From assembly GCA_913054565.1 (NCBI GenBank), contig CAJXHW010000064.1, positions 1-8,904 on the forward strand: a stretch of DNA of 8,904 nucleotides. The letters run 5' to 3'. This document shows, piece after piece, positions 1 through 5,141 of the stretch (position 1 is the stretch's first letter; the number at the start of each line of letters is the position of its first letter). The DNA is from an uncultured Kordia sp. (lineage in GTDB: Bacteria; Bacteroidota; Bacteroidia; Flavobacteriales; Flavobacteriaceae). The notes beneath the pieces are model-generated. The model had not been told where the DNA came from. It did no database searches and saw nothing but the letters and a program-made list of their open reading frames with translations. Made by a program: the position numbers and the translations under genes.

Positions 1-17
1 TGGGTATTTTTATATAG

Positions 18-1817
18 TTAACTATCTGATAGACTTTTAATAAAGGCAATTAATTGTTTTGATTCTAACTCTGATAAGTTTAAAGGTTCTGGAGGTAATG
101 TTTGATTGTTAATAGTTATTCCAATACCTGATCCGCCACCAAGATTATAAAATTTAATAACTTCATCTAGGCTATTGTACACACCATTATGCATGTATGG
201 CCCAGTTTCAAAGGCATTTCTAATAGTGGGTGTTTTAAAGGCGTGTTTCTTTTTGTCAACGTTAAAAATATTATACCGTCCTTTGTCATCATCAATAATT
301 GCTTTTTTCCATGCAATTGTATTTGGAACCCCGAGGACTTCTAATTCACTTTCAGAGTAGTTTGGAGGAACTGTCCCATTAAAGGTTGGGGCAAAATGAC
401 ACGTTGCACACTTTGCTTTTCCCATGAACAAATTAAAGCCAGTAATTTCATCTTGAGTTAAATTATTTACTGTGTTTGATATATTTAAGTCAAATTTTGA
501 ATTGAAAGCAGATAACGTTCTTATATAACTTGCAATAGCATGTCTAAGATTAACAGATGTCAATCCATTTTTATAATTTTCAGAAAATTGATTTTGGTAT
601 ATAGTGTCTTGTTTTAAGTTTCCAATGATGTTGTCAATATTATTATGGAATTCTTTTTTATTTTCAACAACACCTATAATTTGAGTTTCTAAACTTGAAG
701 CCCTTGCGTCATAAAACTGTGCTGCTTGTAAGCCTGAAAACAAAAGTGTAGGAGAGTTTCTTTTAACAAAACTGCTATCATTTGCTATTGAAAATTGGAG
801 TCCGTCAGTAAATGCTTTTTTGGGTTGATGACAACTTGCACAGCTCATTTTATTGTTGTGAGAGAGTTTTTTTTCATGAAAAAGTATTTTACCAAGTGCA
901 ATAACTGAGTCGGTCACTTTACCATAGTTGGGTGAAAACTGATGTAAATTAAATGTAGATTGATTAAAAAAGGAATTAGCTGTATTGCTTAGTTTTCTGT
1001 CAAAAGGATAACTTACATTCCAATCTTTTGCAGTAGTGTTTAGAAGGTTTAATAAAGGGTGTAAATTGCTTTTAATAAAAACGTACCTATTGAATGTATT
1101 AAAATCTTTATGGTTTAATTTTTCTGTAGTTTGAAGCAAAAGGTCTTGTGATTCTTCATAAATGTTTTTATCAGAATAATCTTCTTTAAAAATTTCTAAA
1201 ATAGAACTTATACTTGATACTACTGCTTTATTTTCTGCAAGTGAATGTTGAATAATGGGAGAGTCAAAACCTGAAATACCTAGCGCCATTATTCGTAAAT
1301 AACTATCCTTTATAAGCCAAAGGATATGATGTTTTTTTACTTTTTTAAAATGTTGTGTTTTTAGTTCTAATTCTAAAGTACTTTTAATATTTTCAATGTG
1401 TTTTTCAATTTCAGAACTATCCAATTGATTTTCTGAAATAACTTCTTCTAAGACTTGAAAACCGGTTGGATTTAATATTTTTTTGGCGTTGTCATCTTCA
1501 TCAACAATGGGTAAATTAGGTCTGTTTAAATTCTTATAAGTTGCAGCGTTGAAAAATGCCATTAAAGGTTCTAACTTTTTAAATGATAAACGCGCAGTTT
1601 TAAACTTAATCAATAAACTATCTTTTTGAATTGAAGTGTTTATCTTTTCAACGTCTAACAAGCATTCTCTTAATTGTTTTTTGTAGAATCTATCTAGGGT
1701 TTCATTGTGGTTATTAGTGTAATAATTAGTTTCTTTATAATCAGTACTGCATGATAAAACCAAGAAAAAGAAGCCATAAATTATGACTTCTTTTATTTTA
1801 ATAAGTGCTATTGACAT
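18..1817 (-). CDS. Di-heme cytochrome c peroxidase/MauG-like lipoprotein with imelysin-like N-terminal region
   Basis: This is a 599-residue cell-envelope lipoprotein. The signal peptide ends in a lipobox (VLS, then Cys23). Two c-type heme sites are visible, CASCH (326-330) and CATCH (470-474), about 144 residues apart as in bacterial cytochrome c peroxidases and MauG-like proteins. The C-terminal PYMHNG segment (Met542) followed by LDEVIKFYNLGGG is also typical of this family. Family members reduce hydrogen peroxide or oxidise protein or small-molecule targets in the periplasm; the substrate here is unknown. Residues about 35-295 precede the heme region, are rich in predicted helix, and are extra relative to classical peroxidases of about 330 residues. 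GFQVLE at 119-124 resembles the imelysin GxHxxE motif with Gln for His, so an imelysin-like domain is inferred, not proven. The start lies 4 bases after the stop of the upstream PhoX-like gene, so the two are co-transcribed and probably coupled. Heme attachment would need cytochrome c maturation genes elsewhere. The family call is firm; the physiological role is open. Confidence 0.9.
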   Translation of the reverse strand: MSIALIKIKEVIIYGFFFLVLSCSTDYKETNYYTNNHNETLDRFYKKQLRECLLDVEKINTSIQKDSLLIKFKTARLSFKKLEPLMAFFNAATYKNLNRPNLPIVDEDDNAKKILNPTGFQVLEEVISENQLDSSEIEKHIENIKSTLELELKTQHFKKVKKHHILWLIKDSYLRIMALGISGFDSPIIQHSLAENKAVVSSISSILEIFKEDYSDKNIYEESQDLLLQTTEKLNHKDFNTFNRYVFIKSNLHPLLNLLNTTAKDWNVSYPFDRKLSNTANSFFNQSTFNLHQFSPNYGKVTDSVIALGKILFHEKKLSHNNKMSCASCHQPKKAFTDGLQFSIANDSSFVKRNSPTLLFSGLQAAQFYDARASSLETQIIGVVENKKEFHNNIDNIIGNLKQDTIYQNQFSENYKNGLTSVNLRHAIASYIRTLSAFNSKFDLNISNTVNNLTQDEITGFNLFMGKAKCATCHFAPTFNGTVPPNYSESELEVLGVPNTIAWKKAIIDDDKGRYNIFNVDKKKHAFKTPTIRNAFETGPYMHNGVYNSLDEVIKFYNLGGGSGIGITINNQTLPPEPLNLSELESKQLIAFIKSLSDS

Positions 1818-1821
1818 GTAT

Positions 1822-3273
1822 TTAAAGTTCTAATCCTTGAATAACAGTTAGTATACTTCCTTCATTACTGCTATCTTGGTTGTTACCAGCCCCATCAGGG
1901 TTTAAAAAGGCATCATTTTTCCATGAATGTGCTTGTTGTATTAATAAGAAAGTACCTTCTATACCAACATTTTCTGAAATGTCTATCATACCTGTAAGTT
2001 CCCATTTTCCCCATCTGTCATTGTAGCTTGCGTAACCACCATCTATTGCTGTAGGTGTTCTTTGGGCAGACTCTAATACAACTTTCATTTCCTTTGTGTT
2101 TAAATTGTATTGGTATAAGTATGCGTCATGTTGTTTGTTAACGTCATCATCATACCCATTAGGATCTTCTTGAATATATGCATAGTTTTCGGTTACTAAA
2201 ATGTTATCTGGACTATGGAAATTTTTAGCTTTCCCGGCTAAATCATCACCATCTAGTTCAATACGAATTTTTCCTGTTAAAGGGTTGCTTTCATCTAAAA
2301 TTAACCTGTAAACTCTTCCGTACTTTGATCTTGTATCATTGTAAGCGGTACGTCCTGTTGCATTGAAATAAATTTCTCTATAAGATCCATCTTTTCTATA
2401 ATCAATATCTTCAACACGGTTAAAAGCCATTACGTTTTTAGATACGCACTCTGTGTTTAGAGCATCATAAGTACTTTCAACTAACTCTACAAACTCAACA
2501 TCATATTCATTACCGTCAGTCATATCATTATCTTTTATATCAGAATTGACCATTTTTAGAGCATAAAGTTTTCCGTTATCTAAATCTCCAACAACGTCAG
2601 ATTTATACATTACTAATTGCCCACCAGCATCTCCATGGCTGTCATCTCCAATTAGAACTATTGTTTTTCCGCTATAAGCATTTTTATGTAGAGGAACTGC
2701 ATTTTCAATAGTCCATTGTCCCATTGCTGGTAATGTTGTAGCTGTACTGGCTGCTGCTACATCTTTAAACGGATTTGTAGCAAAAACATTTGTTGAATTA
2801 CCACCCCATTCACCACCACTTAGGTATAATGGACCAAACCCATGTTCTTCTGGAGTGACTAAACTACCAGAGCATTGTGCAGTGTTTCCTGTTGCTACAG
2901 AGTTTAAAATATATTCTCCTTTAACGGGTTTAAAAGTTTTATCTAATGTTATTCTTGCTATTGAATAGTCTGCTTCTATATTGTTTATTAAAGTATATGT
3001 GCCGTCAGCATTATTTAATAGTCCACAACCATCTGCCATACTTCCGTAAACAAAATTTGGCGATTCTGGTAAGGTATCCTCAGAACTTAATAAAGAGTAG
3101 ATACTTAAATGTTCAAAACTTGGATGTGTTGTTAACAAATGTGGTGTAACCGAATGATTTTTTAATTCAACATGTTGTGTGTTGTCAGCACCGGAGTTTG
3201 AATTGTCATCAGAACTGCAAGAAATTGTTAAACCAGCAGATAAGAGTGCAATAAATTTAATTGATTTTTTCAT
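1822..3273 (-). CDS. PhoX-like (DUF839) lipoprotein
   Basis: This 483-residue lipoprotein has a short Lys-rich, hydrophobic signal and a lipobox (TIS, then Cys19). The following SSDD resembles the acidic export signal that sends Bacteroidota lipoproteins to the cell surface, so a surface location is inferred. The body matches the DUF839/PhoX beta-propeller family by pattern. QCSGSLVTPEE (133-143) corresponds to the family's Cys-containing metal region. GDD (209-211) is followed by a glycine-rich link to LVMYKSD. FNRVEDID (284-291), HSPDNI (353-358) and a C-terminal WELTG...LLIQQAH segment (424-449) complete the series. Characterised PhoX enzymes are Fe/Ca-dependent alkaline phosphatases that release phosphate from organic esters, but many DUF839 proteins are untested, so phosphatase activity is a family-based inference. 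The gene is first in a two-gene operon with the peroxidase and has its own promoter at 3297-3325. No truncation or frameshift is seen. Confidence 0.8.
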   Translation of the reverse strand: MKKSIKFIALLSAGLTISCSSDDNSNSGADNTQHVELKNHSVTPHLLTTHPSFEHLSIYSLLSSEDTLPESPNFVYGSMADGCGLLNNADGTYTLINNIEADYSIARITLDKTFKPVKGEYILNSVATGNTAQCSGSLVTPEEHGFGPLYLSGGEWGGNSTNVFATNPFKDVAAASTATTLPAMGQWTIENAVPLHKNAYSGKTIVLIGDDSHGDAGGQLVMYKSDVVGDLDNGKLYALKMVNSDIKDNDMTDGNEYDVEFVELVESTYDALNTECVSKNVMAFNRVEDIDYRKDGSYREIYFNATGRTAYNDTRSKYGRVYRLILDESNPLTGKIRIELDGDDLAGKAKNFHSPDNILVTENYAYIQEDPNGYDDDVNKQHDAYLYQYNLNTKEMKVVLESAQRTPTAIDGGYASYNDRWGKWELTGMIDISENVGIEGTFLLIQQAHSWKNDAFLNPDGAGNNQDSSNEGSILTVIQGLEL

Positions 3274-3274
3274 G

Positions 3275-3306
3275 TATAGTTTTGTTAATTTTTATGCAAA
3301 ACTATA
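3275..3306. repeat. Perfect 10-bp inverted repeat around the PhoX-like promoter
   Basis: TATAGTTTTG (3275-3284) is matched exactly by its reverse complement CAAAACTATA (3297-3306), with a 12-base spacer. The right arm contains the -7 element of the promoter for the PhoX-like gene. The left arm lies just before the start codon, within the first bases of the predicted transcript. It could be an operator for a dimeric regulator or a 5' hairpin in the mRNA. Each arm also reads as TAGTTTTG, a -7 motif, on opposite strands. Confidence 0.6.
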
Positions 3307-3325
3307 GTATGAATGGCGATGTAAA
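3297..3325 (-). promoter_or_regulatory. Bacteroidota-type promoter of the PhoX-like/peroxidase operon
   Basis: Read on the minus strand, TAGTTTTG (3304 down to 3297) fits the Bacteroidota -7 consensus TAnnTTTG. It is preceded by TTTA (3325 down to 3322) at a 17-base spacing, close to the usual TTTG-type -33 element. Transcription would start near 3291, giving a leader of about 18 nt without a Shine-Dalgarno sequence, as is common in this phylum. It is the only good match upstream of the PhoX-like gene. Confidence 0.55.
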
Positions 3326-3367
3326 GTTTCCTTTTTGTTATGTAATTTAGGTGTTAAGGTTAATGAG

Positions 3368-3383
3368 GTTACTTTAAAGTTAC
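3368..3383. promoter_or_regulatory. GTTAC direct repeat with 11-base period, possible regulator site
   Basis: GTTAC occurs at 3368-3372 and again at 3379-3383, exactly one helical turn apart. A further AAAGTTAC is at 3424-3431, matching 3376-3383. Spaced direct repeats of this kind are bound by OmpR/PhoB-type regulators, and the neighbouring gene is PhoX-like. However, the sequence is not the E. coli Pho box and it sits about 85 bases upstream of the predicted transcription start, so this is only a candidate. Confidence 0.2.
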
Positions 3384-3463
3384 TAATAAGATTTAGAATA
3401 AATAGAGGGAGTTTCTTAAAAGTAAAGTTACAATTTGTTAAAGCATAAACTTAATGTTAGTTC

Positions 3464-3501
3464 AAAAAAAATATCTGTTAGCATGACTAACAGATATTTT
3501 T
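3464..3501 (-). terminator. Strong intrinsic terminator, 15-bp stem
   Basis: The arms 3467-3481 and 3487-3501 are perfectly complementary over 15 bases (AAAAATATCTGTTAG and its complement) with a 5-base loop. On the minus strand the stem runs into eight consecutive T residues (3471 down to 3464), so it acts best for leftward transcription, ending either the operon to the right or a small RNA within the gap. The plus-strand side has a shorter T run and might also stop rightward transcription. Confidence 0.8.
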
Positions 3502-3543
3502 ACCCCAAAAAAACTTACTTAATCCATAATCTTACTTATGGAT
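3464..3543 (-). ncRNA. Candidate small RNA of about 80 nt
   Basis: A promoter-like TATATTTG on the minus strand (3555 down to 3548) predicts transcription starting near 3543. That is exactly where an 8-bp hairpin begins (ATCCATAA at 3522-3529 pairs with TTATGGAT at 3536-3543, 6-base loop). A T-rich single-stranded linker with GGGG follows, then the strong terminator at 3464-3501. Promoter, 5' hairpin, linker and intrinsic terminator together form the layout of a short regulatory RNA. No known RNA family is recognised, and chance AT-rich matches or a processed 3' UTR are real alternatives. Confidence 0.27.
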
Positions 3544-3547
3544 ATAT

Positions 3548-3578
3548 CAAATATACAATATATGTAGGTGTTATAAAA
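3548..3578 (-). promoter_or_regulatory. Candidate promoter for the small RNA
   Basis: On the minus strand TATATTTG (3555-3548) matches TAnnTTTG fully, and TTTT (3578-3575) lies 19 bases upstream, one base off the TTTG -33 element. The -33 match falls in an arm of the 3574-3599 hairpin. The surrounding sequence is very AT-rich, which raises the chance of a fortuitous match. Confidence 0.3.
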
Positions 3579-3599
3579 TACCTAATGCTAGGTATTTTA
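3574..3599 (-). terminator. Hairpin, possible terminator of the lolD/TIGR02757 transcript
   Basis: TAAAATACCTA (3574-3584) pairs perfectly with 3589-3599 around a 4-base loop, giving an 11-bp stem. It lies 63 bases past the TIGR02757 stop codon on the minus strand. The arm ends in only four T residues, so termination would be moderate; the stronger terminator at 3464-3501 may act as backup. Confidence 0.4.
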
Positions 3600-3661
3600 G
3601 TATAGCTAACATTGATTAGTTGTTGTTAATCAGTCTGTTAATGTTTTTTTTTTGTTTGTGG

Positions 3662-4426
3662 TTAAAATTTTTCAAAAACGCCCAAACCAAATAAAGCAAA
3701 ATCATATTTTACAGGATCGTGTTTGTCTAATAGCCTTAAGCTTGTGTCTAACTCTAGTAATGCCTTTGCGTCGTTTTGTTTTCTATTTAATAAGCCTAAT
3801 TTACGAGCTACATTTCCAGAATGCACATCTAATGGGCAGGAGAGGGCACTGGGCGAAATGTTTTTCCATAAGCCAAAATCTACTCCGGTACTATCGTCTC
3901 TAATTAACCATCTTAGCCACATATTGATTTTCTTACATGCAGAATTTTTAAGTGGATCAGAGATGTGTTTTGTAGTTCTAGATGGATGTGGAATTTCAAA
4001 AAATATTTTTTTCAATTCATGTATAGCAGGTTGTAGTGACTCTTGAGTAGCATACTTGTTAAACACAGATTCAAGGCCGTTATGAGTTGTATATATGTGT
4101 TGAAGTGCCTTTACAAAGTGAGTGAAATCTATTGAATTAAAGGTTCTGTGTACAAAACCGCTTAATGATTCTAACTGTTGGTCATTATGATTTAATATAA
4201 AATCATATGGTGAATTACCAAGTAAGGCCATCATTTTATGAGCATTTTTAATAATCATCGCCCTTTTGCCCCAAGCTATTGTAGCTGTTAAGAATCCAGA
4301 AATTTCAATATCTTCCTTTTGAGTGAATAAATGTGGAATTAGTATTGGGTCACTATCAATAAACTCAGGTGTGTTGTATTGTTCTACTTTTTCATTAAGA
4401 AATGATTTTAATTCTTGTTGAGTCAT
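3662..4426 (-). CDS. TIGR02757 (DUF2400) family protein
   Basis: This 254-residue soluble protein has no signal peptide or membrane segment. The family is recognised from a run of motifs: DIEISGFLTATIAWG (39-53), NSPYDF (71-76), the signature SACKKINMWLRWLIR (162-176), GVDFGLW (181-187), CPLDVHSGNVARKLGLL (197-213) and the C-terminal DPVKYDFALFGLGV (237-250). It is full-length for the family. The function is unestablished; a distant resemblance to helix-hairpin-helix DNA glycosylases has been suggested for this family, but no catalytic role can be read from the sequence. Its ATG shares one base with the TAA of the upstream ABC ATPase gene (TAATG at 4424-4428), so translation is probably coupled by re-initiation. 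Confidence 0.88.
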   Translation of the reverse strand: MTQQELKSFLNEKVEQYNTPEFIDSDPILIPHLFTQKEDIEISGFLTATIAWGKRAMIIKNAHKMMALLGNSPYDFILNHNDQQLESLSGFVHRTFNSIDFTHFVKALQHIYTTHNGLESVFNKYATQESLQPAIHELKKIFFEIPHPSRTTKHISDPLKNSACKKINMWLRWLIRDDSTGVDFGLWKNISPSALSCPLDVHSGNVARKLGLLNRKQNDAKALLELDTSLRLLDKHDPVKYDFALFGLGVFEKF

Positions 4427-5091
4427 TAAGCTACAATATTACCATCTTTCATAACCAATTTTCGGTCAGCCATATCAGCTAATTTTTGGTTGTGTGTAAC
4501 AATGACGAATGTTTGTCCAAATTTTTCCCTAAGTTGAAAAAATAATTGGTGTAAGTTTTCTGCACTTTCAGAATCTAAATTACCTGAAGGCTCGTCTGCA
4601 AAAATTACATCGGGATTGTTTATTAAGGCTCTTGCTACAGCTACACGTTGCTGTTCTCCACCAGAAAGTTCAGTAGGTTTATGATGATATCTATGAGATA
4701 GGCCTAAAAAATCAAGTAATTCTTTTGCGCGTTGCTCTGTTTCGTTTTTGTTTTTGCCACCAATAAATGCTGGAATACAAACGTTTTCTAAAGCAGTAAA
4801 TTCAGGTAATAATTGATGAAATTGAAAAATAAACCCAATATGTTCATTTCTAAATTTAGCTAATTGTTTTTCTTTTAAAGTGTTAACAACTTCATCATTT
4901 ATAATTAATGAACTGCTAGTGTCTTTTTTATCTAAAAAATCTAAAGTACCTAATATATGCAGTAAGGTTGTTTTTCCTGCACCTGAACTACCAACTATTG
5001 AAACAATTTCTCCTTTTTTAATATGTAAATTCACGCCTTTAAGGACGTGTAAATTATCGTAATATTTATGGATGTTTTTTGCTTCAATCAT
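4426..5091 (-). CDS. lolD: LolD-like ABC transporter ATP-binding protein
   Basis: This 221-residue cytoplasmic ATPase is a stand-alone ABC subunit. All nucleotide-binding motifs are intact: Walker A GSSGAGKT (34-41), Q-loop Gln90 in FIFQFHQLLPEFTALENV, signature LSGGEQQRV (142-150), Walker B VIFADEPSGNLD (162-173) and the H-loop VTHNQ (198-202). The LLPEFTALENV segment and the DEPSGNLD motif place it in the LolD/MacB/FtsE group. LolD powers release of lipoproteins from the inner membrane to the carrier LolA, with LolC/E-type membrane partners. No permease is encoded nearby, which is common for LolD homologues in Bacteroidota, so the exact partner is inferred. The 50 bases before it contain no terminator; a weak TATGTTTT (5123-5130) could be a -7 element, but read-through from the DUF5916 gene is at least as likely. 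Confidence 0.85.
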   Translation of the reverse strand: MIEAKNIHKYYDNLHVLKGVNLHIKKGEIVSIVGSSGAGKTTLLHILGTLDFLDKKDTSSSLIINDEVVNTLKEKQLAKFRNEHIGFIFQFHQLLPEFTALENVCIPAFIGGKNKNETEQRAKELLDFLGLSHRYHHKPTELSGGEQQRVAVARALINNPDVIFADEPSGNLDSESAENLHQLFFQLREKFGQTFVIVTHNQKLADMADRKLVMKDGNIVA

Positions 5092-5141
5092 GTGGTCTAA
5101 AATAAGATAGTGAAAGTAATTAAAAACATAGAGTATGGCAA

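Larger units (their letters stand above)
3274..3661. other. 388-base gene-free region with promoter, hairpins and possible small RNA
   Basis: This region separates the stop of the TIGR02757 gene from the start of the PhoX-like gene, both on the minus strand. No protein-coding frame here is convincing. From right to left it holds a 10-base T tract (3644-3653), a bulged hairpin (3608-3645), an 11-bp hairpin (3574-3599), a TATATTTG promoter-like element (3548-3555), an 8-bp hairpin (3522-3543), a strong 15-bp terminator hairpin (3467-3501), GTTAC repeats, and the PhoX-like promoter with its inverted repeat. This is much more secondary structure than one intergenic terminator needs. Confidence 0.7.

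Noticed and set aside
1..25. AAAAATACCCA on the minus strand after the peroxidase stop, and the palindrome ATAGTTAACTAT at 14-25
   Set aside because: The first looks like one arm of a flavobacterial terminator, but the partner arm is outside the window; the second spans the stop codon and is likely chance in AT-rich DNA.
3644..3653. Ten-base T tract next to the TIGR02757 stop as a rightward terminator or phase-variation tract
   Set aside because: No rightward gene precedes it, it lacks a stable adjacent GC stem, and it lies outside coding sequence and away from any predicted promoter spacer.
3652..4046. Plus-strand open frames lying antisense to the TIGR02757 gene
   Set aside because: The minus-strand gene is a clear family member; the opposite frames show no recognisable motifs and begin in or near the T tract.
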